Assembly: GCA_022225965.2 (NCBI GenBank) | Contig: JAKJXP020000081.1 | Location: 62,001 to 126,000 of the forward strand | Length of the DNA: 64,000 nt | Source of the DNA: Diatrype stigma | Lineage: Eukaryota; Ascomycota; Sordariomycetes; Xylariales; Diatrypaceae | Direction of reading: 5' to 3' | Shown here: one piece after another, positions 25,833 to 37,589 of the stretch | Layout of the letters: every line of letters begins with the position of its first letter | How positions within the stretch are numbered: the stretch's first letter is position 1 | Notes under the pieces: model-generated | Seen by the model: the letters and a program-made list of their open reading frames with translations, nothing else | Told to the model about the DNA's origin: nothing | Database searches by the model: none | Position numbers and translations under genes: made by a program

Positions 25833-28170
25833 AAAGACTCGAATGGTTCAGTTCAACCCTTTCTGTTGTTGAATCTTTTGGCTCGTCCCGGACTTCACGT
25901 GGCCTTGGACATGAGGACCAAATATGTGGTCGATCTAACCACCTAGGTAGGTAAACAGGTACTTATTAGTCGATAGCCGCTGTCGCATGACATTATAGTT
26001 ATGGGGAGAGGAGTGCCCTATGACGCCAGACTGCCTAGACTTGTTTAGAGCTCGTAGCTCGTAGAGCTTAGATCCCGAAATACCGTTTTGACCCCCAATC
26101 ACAATTTCCACGGTGCAGACATCAACACTCCGGTATGCAATCCTTAGTCCTGATGGCGCGTCTCACTGCATCGGGACAAATCCGCACCGGCGTATGGCGC
26201 AGGGCAAAACATTACCGACTGCACTATCAGCACCTTGGCACCCGCTACAGTCATACATACTGACATAGCACAGAAATGATATGCAGATTCGTAAGCGGTG
26301 GGTTATACCCACAGGCCACAGGTAGTTTGCCAGATCGAGTTACTACGACGGACTTGGTAGCGTGAGGCTACTGTGTCTAGGCGGATCGCAGCCTCCACCG
26401 TCGAGAACCTGGCCAGAACAGCTGTGGCTGAGCAAGCGGCAAGCCAAGGGGCCATGGCCCATGGGAAAGGTGGACGAACGGTGGTGGTTGTGAAAGGCTT
26501 CAGAATACTACCTCCCTGGGTACGTACTGCAGCTCTGCGACTTATACGGCTACAGCTGCAGCAGCGGCGGCAGCAGCAGCGGCAGCGGCAGCGGGCAGGT
26601 ACGCGTTAATGGCGTAAATCTGTAGCTATAACTTGCTAGCAGACAGGGGCCGGTGTGTAGGCAATCTGATAATCCGGTAACTGATAGTCCGGTAATCAGG
26701 TACTATGAGGCTTGTGAGCGCTCCTAACGTTCTGCGTTGGACCCTCCGAAATGCAAGTCCCAAGGGTCCAGTGGCAAAAGCCTCGGCGCCAGCGAACGAA
26801 ACCACCTGCACCCGGGCAGCTTTTGCTGCATGTTTGGGTCGAATGCGAATTATTTTCCCCATCCGCCAGTCCCCAATTTTCGATTTTAGTCATGGATCTC
26901 GCTGATGTCAATCCCTACTTTTACAAGGCCTGCATGGAGAGTGCCGGTCTCTTTGGAATTCTCCATAAGCCATGAACTGGGGTGTTCCTATGTCTCCATG
27001 TCTCCCTGCGGCGCCTCCATCCCTACCACTCCTGCCACTACTATGTACCCCCTACCCAATTCAACCGTGATATTTCTCCCGAGCCCCAGACTAGCAACAT
27101 CTTTAGCAGCATCATAGGAGGGGAGCTTGCAAAACTAGCTTTTAGCCACCCGCATGGCGGCGAGCTGTCAGCTTCCTTACAGATGCCCAGTAGAACTGTC
27201 TTACGACTCGATTCCCTATACCGTACTAGATAGGACAAGCCCCCCCCCAGAAATTGCAAGAAGGGCCAACGATCATCGTTACATTAATAAGGTTCTTCAG
27301 TCTGTGTTCAACCTGTCCCCCTTAGACATCGGCCCTGTCTTCTATTTCACAAACACCACGTGCTCATCGGGACCCCAGCCACATCTCCTATCCTTCGTTT
27401 CCCGTCACCGCTCATCCCTCTGTCCGCATACGCATATATACACTTACGCACCCTCGTTGCGGCTAAAGTGAACCTTTGCCCGGAAGGTATCCGCGTAGAG
27501 GGGTGGCGATATTCACTTCAGCAACTTGAAGAGCCTCAAGACCTGTAGGCGACGGGCCCGCGCTTAACAAGCGACATAGTCCTGAAGATCTGTTTTGTGC
27601 CTTCCCTACCAAGACCTAGTCCAAGTTCTGCCCCGGAATAGGCCATCGTCAGATTCCCCATCCGCCTGCCACTCAATACGTACCTCCATTGTCCTGCAGC
27701 TCATCGACCCAAAATTCGAGACACCCCTGCTTAGACCCGTTCCCTCACAGGATTGGCTGTTTTAAGACAAATAAAGATTGGTCATTTCATTTCCCACAAG
27801 TATTGGCCCAAAATTCATTCAGAAATAGACACGAAGCGAGGGTCTCGGCAGTCCTCCTTAACCGGCTGACCCCCCCCTTTTGAAGACCATCTATACCTTA
27901 GTCGTGCATCAATATACAACCCAACAGCCAGCTTTCATAATCAGGTTTTGCGCCACACCATTGTATTTCCAGCCTCAACAGAACCCCCCGGGGATTTTGA
28001 ACAAGCCTTCGTGGATCTTCGTGGGTGGTTACATTCGACACGAAAACAGAAAGGGTTCAATATAGCGGGCCAGTCAAAACCTCTAAGAACCCCCAGCCGG
28101 TTTCCCTGAGATTGGTCCTACTCTATCCTTCAAACCGTTGCCGATATCTATTTCAACGACCTCGAGACAA

Positions 28171-30295
28171 ATGGGAGATGTTCCACCGTCGTCGTCGGCC
28201 GGCGAATATGCGAGCTACGAAAATCCTAGTGGCGGGTTTCAGGGGATTGTCTCGAACGAGGGACAGCAGTCGTATCCGCAGGGACCTAGTCCAGTGAACA
28301 CATCAGTCTATCAACAACACTATCCGCAGACTTATATGCCTATGCCGAATTCATTCACCAACCAGTTCGACATGACTCATACGCAAGCGCCCGGACGACA
28401 GGGGAGCTTCAACATGACGGCAATGGGCAATGCTCTTCCACCGCACATGTATAGGCCCGGCTATGGTTCAGGACAACACCAGCAACGACACGGTACAGGC
28501 GCCATGGCGCACGGGGTAATGCAACCCATGGCACAATATGGCCCGGCAGCTCAACATTATTATATGCCCCAGCATCAACAGATGACCTCGTACTATAACG
28601 GCCACGTATCCGCCCAACAGCAGCCACAGCAAGCCAGCCTGCGACAGAACGAGTTCTACCAGAATCCGGTCATGATGAACCAGCCCCATGGCCCCTTGCC
28701 AGCCGGTTATTATTATCATCCTTCCCAACCATACCCGAACCAAAATCTTTCTATGCAGGGCCACATGACGCCGAGCCAGTTTTTTATACCTGATGGGGCC
28801 GTGGGTGATGTCCAAAGACAGTCACCGAAGCCTGGAGTGGGACCGTCGGGGTATGGCCAAGCCGAAAGTATGTACTACGTGAGATTTTGGTGGCACTCTG
28901 ATGCTTTCAAAAGGCTTAGAGGTGAAAGCACCAGAAAATTTCGCTAACAGACCTGTCAGGTACTCAGGATAGTCAGTCCAACGTGGTCCGAGGGCCTCCT
29001 CGCAAGCCTCGACAAAGTGGTTAGTTCCCTGACTCTACGGTGAAGATTTTTCTTCTTTTCATTTTTGCTAAGACGGCGGAAGGCCACGCTATTTGGATAG
29101 GGAACCTGCCGCCGCAAACGGAGTTAATGAGCCTAGTTCAACATGTGTGCAAAGAAGCATCGGGCCTCGAATCATTATTCCTTATATCGAAGAGCAACTG
29201 TGCCTTTGCGAACTTTAAAGATGAGCCGGCCTGCGTGGCAGCGCAGCAGAAGCTCCACGATTCCAAATTCCAGTCCGTCCGGCTCGTCAGCAGGCTACGA
29301 AAGAGCACGGTCGAAGGTGCCGGAGGCCAGACAGCACCAACAGGGCCCTCGGCAACTTCGCCTACTACGCGCAAGTTATCTACCGATTTGACAACCAGCC
29401 CTCGGGTTGATAAGACCGAATCGTCCCCGACCTCGCCGATTATTGAAAGCCAGCCTGGTCCTAAGAGCGTCCCGGCGAATGACGTAACTCGCCGAAAAGA
29501 CAAATTTTTCATTTTGAAAAGTTTGACGGTGGAAGACCTGGATAACAGCGTCAGAAATGGCGTCTGGGCAACTCAGTCACACAACGAAGTGGCGCTGAAC
29601 GATGCCTTCGAGGTCAGTATATTTTTCTTATCTGAATCCTCGTAAAAGCTTAGGTACATCATAACTGCAACAAAGTCTAACTAAACGACCAACAGTCTGC
29701 CGAAAATGTCTATCTGGTCTTCTCGGCAAATAAGTCGGGAGAATACTTCGGCTACGCAAAGATGGTGTCTCCTATCAACAACGACCCGGCAGCAGCCATT
29801 GAGTTCGCACCTAAAGTGCAGGCTACTAGTGATCTCGACCTCCCGAAGGCGATCCCAACCGAATCGACAGAAAACTGTCCGAGAGGCCGGATTATCGACG
29901 ATTCGGCTCGAGGCACCATATTCTGGGAGGTCGAGCCGGACGAGGCCGATGGGGCGACCGAGACGGAATCGGAAGAGGAAGACTCCCACAGCGTGAAGAG
30001 CGGCACCGAAGGAGAGGCGGGTGCCAAGGCTTGGGGCAAACCCTTCAAGTTGGAATGGCTTTCCACTGCCCGGCTGCCGTTCTATAGAACGCGGGGACTA
30101 CGAAACCCGTGGAATTCGAACCGAGAGGTCAAGATCGCGCGAGACGGGACGGAGCTGGAGCCTTCCATCGGCCGAAAGCTCATCGGGTTGTTCAACCGCG
30201 TGCAGAGCCCGCCTCCGCCGATGGCCATGCGTCAGGGGATGCCAATAGTCCCGGGATATCCGCCGCCGATTCCCCAGCCCTTTTCTCCTCGATAA
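28171..30295 (+). CDS. YTH-domain RNA-binding protein with RRM
   Basis: Join 28171-28867, 28960-29019, 29083-29612, 29696-30295, 628 aa. Residues 1-250 are a disordered Gln/Pro/Tyr/Met-rich region. An RRM-like domain follows (about 253-330) with the RNP-like strands IWIGNLP and CAFANF. After a Ser/Thr/Pro linker comes a YTH domain (about 390-580) beginning FFILKSLTVEDL. YTH domains bind N6-methyladenosine in RNA through an aromatic cage; the cage Trp residues appear in NGVW (about 413) and KLEW (about 549). The YTH domain carries an acidic insertion (ETESEEED) in its second half. The exon 3 acceptor at 29082 was chosen because it alone preserves frame and the QSGHAIWIGN junction. It likely governs mRNA fate, but m6A binding is inferred. 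Confidence 0.9.
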
Positions 30296-32501
30296 CGTGC
30301 GGGTGGGACCTTTCCAGGGTTGCGTTGCCGATAATGGCGATAATTTAATGACACGGCGGATATTATATCAAGGGTAACGCTACGAGGAGTGACGGATTCA
30401 GATATGCAAGCCATGGCTACGAATGCTGTCTACAGAGACACGTATATGCTGAATCACGACCTCCCTATTCACATATATCTTATTTGGGGAACTTGGTATC
30501 TATGGACTACGTTGTATCTAGTGTTTAATATATTACTCTATATCCGCCGATTAATTATATCACCCCTGAGTGCCGGTATTTGAGACGTTTTAAGTTGTTG
30601 TTGGATGTGATGACTAATCAACGAGAGCAAGAAACCATAAATATAGGAGCTAATGATTTAACACGCATACCTAGGTAGTACCTAAGTAAGTAGGTAAGCA
30701 TCTACGTAAGCTAGCTTGACTGGTATTGGTTTGGCTGGTACTGGTGATAAGCGCCACTATAGGCGGCTATGTCTGGTCTTCGGGAATCCCATTTACAGCC
30801 GTCCAATGTGGTGATATGTGGCTACGTAGTAAATCATCGGGCAAATCCCTCGACAAACCCCCTGACCCTATTATGCTCTATACATGATACAGCACCCACC
30901 AGACGCATGTACTGCAAGGGTGCGAGAAGACGCGCACACGAATATGGAAGCCACATCGTCATCCCGTCTCTGCGAACTGCACTCACTGTCAGAGGGAGGC
31001 GACGACGGGGAACGGCTCGCCTGCAACATAACGTCATCGGGGCCACCATCTGTGGACGAACACGTAAAGGGGAGAGGGATTGAATCGTCTGCGTGTCTAC
31101 CTACGCACGTACATTACATGCCATATACCTAGCCCGCATACATACCAACGGAGACTAAAGTAGGTAGATGATGCCGGACCAGTTCGGGCGGGGACTCATG
31201 AGGACATCATCGCATGACCGCCCCAGGGACCCCCATTGTATATATGGACCTGTACGGGGGAGATATGGGAGTATGTGGGGAACCATATGCACATCCAATA
31301 CATATGGATATGTAAGAGGAATATGTAGGAGGGATATGTAGGAAGAAAAGCACATGCAGCCTTGAAACCAGCAAGGCGTGCAGGCCAAGCAGGGGGGGTT
31401 GTTGAGGGGAGGAACCATGAGAACATCTGGAAGCTCTACCCAGGTTTTCAACGTTGGAGCTACGTCATCGTTGCAGGTTTCTTTGGGGACGGCGCCGGGA
31501 TTCCACTACCAAGACGACTAGGTCCCGTTTCGCCAAGACCTCCCGGCGGCAGGGGTCGCGCAGGCAGGGCGGGCTGGCGGGCTGGCGGGCTGGCAGATCA
31601 ACCTCCACTATAGGTATTAGCGCGTTGGGCCGAGGGCCAGTCAAAAGGAACTCGGAGGCCATTCCTAGCCCATCGCAGCATGCAATGGAAGTTGCACGAA
31701 CCGAACAGACAGACGCCAGGGCCGTTCCGGATAATTGCATGCGCCCTTGGTTATGCTGTAAGTACCGAGGTACTCAGCCACAAGCAGGACAGCAGGATCA
31801 TGAAGCCGATGGAACCCTTCAGGTTGGAAGTCAGTGGATGAATGTTCGTCGCCATGAATCCTGACCAAGCCTCATTTCTTGTAACTGCATTATGTACATA
31901 TGGGGTAAAGAACTTACTGGATGCTCACGATTATTTCTCAATACGCAAGTGGTGTGCTGGTGTTTGGTGCAAGTACCACAAATTGATTTCCCACTCATAC
32001 CACCACCAAATGGCTAGGTGGGTACATGTAAGTACTTCAGTAGGTACTTCGGGTACAGGATGCACTTCGCAACCCTCAAGATAGAACACACTGACTGATG
32101 CACGGGAATAGATGCAACAAAATCGAATAAAATGGGATTTTGGATATGAGCAAAATTGAATGATGCATTGCAAGAAGGAAGTTCTTCATGAGTGCGATGT
32201 TGCGATAGTAAACTTGGGAATGGGTGCTCTTTCTTATGAGTCTCTTTGTTATGCCCAGCCCCATTCGCTATAGAATGTTCTAGGGGGCTCTCGCTACCCC
32301 CGTTCACGTAACCATCGAAAGATGTCGGCATCAACCGTAACCCATAGAAGAGCAGCTGCATCACGTAGAAGCATCCATCACGCAATTCGCTCTGCCTGGA
32401 ATCATCTTCTGCTTTCGAAATGACAGGATGATTTGCTCCGTGGCAGTTTCTGAGAGTTTCTCCAAGATGAAGACGGAGCGTTTGCTCCAGCATCTCACGA
32501 T
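30296..32501. other. Intergenic region between the YTH and HSP20 genes
   Basis: No credible gene. A TACCTAGGTA/TAAGTAGGTAAG cluster lies at about 30668-30698 and an 8-bp tandem GGCGGGCT array at 31568-31591. A 159-residue open frame on the minus strand (32014-32493) has no recognisable feature and overlaps the HSP20 promoter. Confidence 0.5.
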
Positions 32502-32509
32502 TATATAAA
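32444..32509 (+). promoter_or_regulatory. HSP20 promoter: TATA box and imperfect heat-shock-element-like repeat
   Basis: A TATATAAA box lies at 32502-32509, about 185 nt before the start codon. Just upstream, two TTC units spaced exactly 10 bp apart (about 32447-32460) resemble a gapped heat-shock element, though the expected central GAA is degenerate. A CCCCT stress-response-like pentamer follows near 32533. The leader to the ATG is strikingly A/C-rich. Confidence 0.45.
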
Positions 32510-32693
32510 CGACCGTCAACGTCGTGATGGCCTCCCCTTTTCCTCTGCTCACCAGATCACAACAGAACATCAAACAGCATACAAACAAAGCAACGCACAA
32601 CATTCCAAAGCGCTCAACTCAACAACTCAACAACGCTCAACCAACAAACCAATCAACAATCACCACAAATTCAACACAACACAACCACACAAA

Positions 32694-33371
32694 ATGTCCA
32701 TCTTCGCTTCGCCCCGATACTACTCCTCGGCTGAGCCCAACTTCTCCGGGCTCTTCCGCCTCATCGACGACTGGGACCGCCACGTGCAGCAGCAAACGGG
32801 CGACAGCAGCGGCAGCAACGTCGTCCACCGGGCGGGAGCCGGCCGCCACCACCTGCCGCTGATCAGCCCCAAGTTCGACCTGAAGGAGACGGAGACGGCC
32901 TACGAGCTGCACGGCGAGCTTCCCGGCATCGAGAAGGATCGGGTCAACATCGAGTTCAGCGACGACCAGACCATCGTCGTGCGCGGCTCCATCGAGCGGT
33001 CGTACACCTCGGGCTCGGGCGGCGCCCAGGAGGGCAAGACCGAGGACGTCGCCGTCGGCGGCACCGAGCAGCAGCAGCACCCCAAGCCGCACAAGGTCAC
33101 GGTCGAGGACGAGAACGAGACGGCGCAGGAGGGCAGCAGCAGCAGCGGCGGCGCCGTCGAGAAGTCCAAGGCCGCCGGCGCTCCTCCGGCCGAGGCCCCC
33201 AAGCACAAGTTCTGGGTCTCGGAGCGCAGCTTCGGCGAGTTCTCCCGCTCGTTCGCCTTCCCCGGCCGCATCGACACCGAGGGCGTCACCGCCTCCCTCA
33301 ACAACGGCGTCCTGACCGTCGTCGCCCCTAAGGCCAAGAAGCACGAGAGCCGCCGCATCGCCATCAACTAA
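32694..33371 (+). CDS. hsp30: Small heat shock protein, HSP20/Hsp30 family
   Basis: Single exon, 225 aa. The N-terminus (MSIFASPRYY) and the region PLISPKFDLKETETAYELHGELPGI, the start of the alpha-crystallin domain, match fungal Hsp30 proteins. The domain runs about residues 58-220 but is interrupted by a low-complexity, charged insertion of about 65 residues (around 110-170), a usual feature of filamentous-fungal Hsp30. It resumes with FGEFSRSFAFPG and the strand GVLTVVAPK. These ATP-independent holdases bind unfolding proteins during stress. Gene structure and promoter (TATA box, HSE-like repeat) suit rapid stress induction. It is intronless, common among heat-shock genes. Confidence 0.93.
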   Translation: MSIFASPRYYSSAEPNFSGLFRLIDDWDRHVQQQTGDSSGSNVVHRAGAGRHHLPLISPKFDLKETETAYELHGELPGIEKDRVNIEFSDDQTIVVRGSIERSYTSGSGGAQEGKTEDVAVGGTEQQQHPKPHKVTVEDENETAQEGSSSSGGAVEKSKAAGAPPAEAPKHKFWVSERSFGEFSRSFAFPGRIDTEGVTASLNNGVLTVVAPKAKKHESRRIAIN

Positions 33372-35577
33372 AAGGGCCCAGTTTATCAGCCAATCCAGCC
33401 AACGACAAGACTGGAGTTTGAGATGGTGATCTGGTGATGATGGTCTCCACTACCTCTTTTGTCACCACTACTACCACCATCAACAATATCATCATCATCG
33501 TCGTTACTTTAGCGGCCGCTCACTACTGCTACTACCTAATTCTTCTTTCTACTGTCCTATATATGCTTTTTCATCATCGTCGTTTTACCTTCTCTATTCT
33601 TTCAACACCTCGCAACCATACGGGGTGCTGCGGCGCGCATCATCAGCAGGCAACGGGGTTTCTGGGAAATTGCATCACGGCGGACTAGGAGGAACACCAT
33701 GGTGGTAATCTGGGCTTTTTTTGCATCTTACGATCCTTATGATAAAATGGAATGATGAACGGGTTGTACTTAGTTCTACGTTGTGAATAAACCAATCAGA
33801 GTTGATTCAGACATGGATTAATCTCGAATCATCCCTCTGTAGTGAAGCGTGATCCATAAAACGTATAATGTCCCATCTGATCCACAAATGCAAGTACTTG
33901 TGAAGAGTTCCCAACATTACCCTAGGTCCTAGGTATGTACGCAGACCAATGAAAAGAAAAGAATGGATTTCCCTTCTCCCGTGGACGTCAAGTGATCAAA
34001 TGATGCCAGGAAGGACATCTAAACCTTGATACCTCTTTTTCAAGACAATAAGACCTCAGCTTATACATCGGCAATTCAACCAGCAACGGCGAGACCATTG
34101 TAGATATATAGAAATAGGAGACGACCTTGATAACATTGTCATAGATTGTGTGTCGTGCTACATGTGGGGTAGGTGCTATATACAATGCCTTTGTTCTACT
34201 TACGTAGATTCCATATAAAGTGGCGGCAAGGTTCTGGACAGTGAATTCAATTGACATGCATTGATTCAACTTACACAATAGACCATACCGTTGATCAATG
34301 TAAGGCTCTATGATCAATGCTGCAAATGCACCGCCTATAATTCAGCTATACCTTCTTTCTGGGTGTGCATGATGCAGATATGCCGAAGTGCTAAGTGACG
34401 GCATTTGGACAAAGCTCTTTGGATATATAATATTGTCTGAAAGTTATGTTTTGTACATAAAATGTCATGGCATATAAGATAAATCTCGGGGAGTTTATGC
34501 ATTTTATACGAACTACGCAGTCTGTACTGTCCATGGAAAGAACTTCCTATAACATGTAATTGGTGGTATTAGTGCCTTAAATAACGAAATCAGTGTGGTG
34601 CCATATCAAGCCAATACGTACATTCCTAGTCATTCATATATGGCCATCTTTGCTGAAATTAGAATAAGGATAAGATTGCCCTTGTTTGAGTCGAAGCCCT
34701 GATGACCTTCTCGTTAATCAGCCTCGGAGTTTGAAACATTGGCCTGTATAAAGGACGTAGAACGTAATGCGTTGGGAAAAGTGTGAGCACTATGAAAGCT
34801 CTCTAGGTGGATGATGTGATGATATGGTTAATTACAACATTGCAGGATATCTTGATAGAACTTCTAACGTTGCTTCAGAAAAAAAGAAAAAAACTGTCCA
34901 CAAGTCATAAGCCTCAAAATAGCGAAGTAAAACTGCAGTATTGGCTGGTTTAGCATGTATTAGTATCTTCTTAAAAAGGTGGGTTTATATATCATGTTAC
35001 AATGTTATCGTTTTATATGGCTTTAAATACCAACTGGAAATCCTTCATGTAACTGAGAACAGGCTGGTGTTCTTTCATGCTAATATGCTCTGTTATTATA
35101 CTATATTAAGCACCCACTGAGTTAAATCATTGCACGCGGTGGGGTTTCATAGACCAATATGTAACTAAACATGAAGCATCGTCGAAATAAATATAATATC
35201 GACGGTCGCTTACTAGCAAGAGTGGCATGGTTGCTATCGTTGCCTGCGACCTGAAGTCCTAAGAGGCGAGTTTGTTGAAAACCCTCTTCAGAGATATCTT
35301 TCACCTGAATCTGAAGCCATAGGCCAGAATGACCAACAGTCAAGTAGAGAGGATAATACTTAGGACTAATGAGTCATTAAATTTCAATATTATAATTTAC
35401 GCTGCAGTATGTGATGCCGAAAGATGATGTCTAGTTCGTCTACCCAAATCCGAATTCCCATGTATTAACATATCCCAGCACCCAAATTGTCCTTTCACGT
35501 AATATCCCATGATGTCGTGCGACTCCTATCTATGCTGTTTCTTTGCGTCGTATCATTAAACCAACCAGTTCCATTAC
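33372..35577. other. AT-rich intergenic region
   Basis: The first 350 bp form the HSP20 3' flank with CAC/ATC-type triplet-rich stretches. From about 33.7 kb the base composition is clearly AT-rich with no coding signal. A CCTAGGT palindrome pair lies at about 33919-33940. Nothing else recognised. Confidence 0.5.
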
Positions 35578-36586
35578 CTAACAAGCGAGATCGAAGACGG
35601 GGGTGGCGCTCTCGGGGGGCGTCACGCCAAAGGAGATGTCCGTCTGGGCCGTGTTCGCGTCGACCAGCGTGTACCACCACATGTTGCGAGTGCCGAAGGT
35701 CGGGCAGCCGACGGCCTTCCAATAGGCCTGAGCGTTCTGCACGCTGGCGACGGCATCACGCTGCTGAGGCCCGGCTGGGGAAAGGGAAACGTCGTTAGTA
35801 TACACTGGCTCTGCTTACGTGGTAGGCATGTAATGACTTACTGTGAGGCCACCCGGTCTCGGTGAGGAAGACGGGCTTTCCGGCGGCGATGCGCTCCGTC
35901 TCGGCGACGGCGGACCAGTAGTTGCCGGCGGCGAGGTCGATGCTGTTGGCCTTGGTGTTCTCGAAGTACGGGAAGCTGTTGTGGCCGAGCCAGTTGACCG
36001 AGGCGGCGACGCCGGCGTTCTCGGGCCGCACCCACGCCGTCCAGGTGTCGACGTGGCCGATGGGCTTGCTCTCGAGCGCGGTGCCCTTGATCCAGTCGCG
36101 CATCCAGCCGATGTAGCCCTCGATCTCGGCGCCGGTGGCGCCCGCCCCGGCGTTGTTGGCCACGCCCTCGGGGCTCGACCGGTACAGGTCCTCCGACCCG
36201 ACCGACAGGCCGACGACGCGGTCGGCGAAGGCCGCGCCCAGGTTCCGGCTCGCCGCCAGGAGCGCGTTCAGCTCGTTCTCGTACACGGCCCGCCCCGCGC
36301 TCGCCCACAGCCCCACCAGGATCGACGTGTCCGTGTCGATGGCCGCCTGGAAGGCGCTGATGGGATCGGCCGCCGTGCCGCACTGGATCGACGTGTACAG
36401 CCGGGCCGAGGCGAAGCCCTGCGCGCCCGCCAGGTTCTTGGCCCGGTTGAACAGGTTCACGAAGTCGGTGTACGACCGGCACGAGCCGTCCTCGTTGGTG
36501 GCGCCGTAGTTGAAGCCCTGGACCTGGGCCGAGACCGTCGTGGCGGCGAGGCCGAGGCCGAAAGCCGCGATGTTCTTGAGCTGCAT
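35578..36586 (-). CDS. Secreted glycoside hydrolase family 17 (glucan endo-1,3-beta-glucosidase-like)
   Basis: Complement of join 35578-35774, 35842-36586, 313 aa. An upstream in-frame extension exists but the ATG at 36586 begins a clean signal peptide (MQLKNIAAFGLGLAATTVSA). The fold is a GH17 TIM barrel: FNYGATNEDGSC near the N-terminus, acid/base Glu in LSVGSED and nucleophile Glu in LTETGWPH, with the conserved NMWWYTL strand near the end. These enzymes cleave or remodel beta-1,3-glucan in the fungal cell wall or in plant callose. No Ser/Thr-rich tail or GPI signal is present, so it should be soluble or wall-associated. The intron has a good TACTAACG branch site. Very GC-rich third positions in exon 1. 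Confidence 0.9.
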
Positions 36587-37589
36587 CGTTGGAATTATAG
36601 CTTGTGGGGTGAGGTGGGAGGGTTGCGGCGAACGAGATTTGGCCAAAGCAAGCAGAAGATTGACAGACAAGACAAGCAGGGACAGCTAGGACTCAGGGAA
36701 TCGAGAGGGTCACTGATGTGCAGAAGATCAGAAGATCACGCTTTGATTTGGGGCTGGACTCGGACCTGGGGGGTTTTATATGAGGTTCAACTACCTGGTA
36801 GGGGGTACTTGCTAGGGGGTTCGCTCCCAGGAGGTCATGACAATTCCTTTTTCTTCTCAGGAGCCCAAGCATTGACCCTCTTTTTACAGTTGTCCCCTAA
36901 GCCCAGTGGTCCCTAGGAACGATCCATTATCCCTGACATCGAAGATTCGAAATCGTCACATCCTTGACGGCCTAGATCCTGGATTGCATGAGGCTCGTAT
37001 TTGCCGGCCAGGCAAACCCCCATAACAGGGGCGATCGGGCACAGTTGATTGGACCAGCGCAGATGCCCAGCCCAATCGAGTAATTGATCGACCATCGACC
37101 GTGATCTCACCCGCTAGCCAAGCGCGCGAACACGGGCCCGGCTACAGCCCGGGTCCCAATGCCTCGTCATTGGGAAGCACTCGGCTTCTGCGGGAACAGG
37201 GGGCTGCATATACTGCAGTCAGAATCGGGATTAGGACAGCCTCAACACCAATCAATTTCAGACGTCAGTAGGCGCAGCAAGAGTGCCAAGCCAGTGCAAG
37301 TTAATTTAGAACTTTTCCATTTCGTAAATGCAGGGCGGTTCGCAAGCCGCCCGTTTATTCGCCCGTCGGCAAGCCCCTTTCCTGCAACTAAAGCACCTGT
37401 CAGTCTTGGATATGACCAGATGACAGACCACCGGTGGTCCCCTTTCGGACCATCTACATACGACAAGAACGATGTGTTTCCGATTAGAAAGACAAACTTT
37501 GCTGGATAAACCAGCCCATCCTATCACGAAAGAGAAAGAGTAACAAACAAAATCACCACCCAGCGAAGTGAAGAAAATGCTAGACCAAA
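36587..37589. other. Intergenic region between the GH17 and membrane-protein genes
   Basis: About 1 kb containing the GH17 promoter and the 3' flank of the leftward membrane-protein gene. No coding exon or repeat was recognised. Confidence 0.5.

Larger units (their letters stand above)
19567..28170. other. Gene-free 8.6-kb interval with short tandem repeats
   Basis: No open frame here shows a domain, signal peptide or plausible splice chain. It contains a TG microsatellite near 24719-24736, a CTG/TGC run near 24850-24873, a 9-bp tandem array at 25553-25611, a 14-bp array at 25777-25832, a CAG/CGG-rich run near 26553-26594, and several TACCTA/TAGGTA-type motifs (for example about 23885-23901 and 25940-25953). 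The final 300 bp are C/T-rich and presumably hold the promoter and leader of the YTH gene. Confidence 0.6.

Noticed and set aside
26373..26609. Open frame ending in Gln/Arg-rich repeats
   Set aside because: The C-terminal half is a translated CAG/CGG-type microsatellite; nothing supports a gene.
32014..32493. 159-residue minus-strand open frame upstream of HSP20
   Set aside because: No signal peptide, domain or splice support, and it overlaps the HSP20 TATA region.
35843..36916. Long plus-strand open frame opposite the GH17 gene
   Set aside because: It is a mirror of high-GC codons of the GH17 exon; composition is Arg/Gly/Ala-rich and no domain is present.
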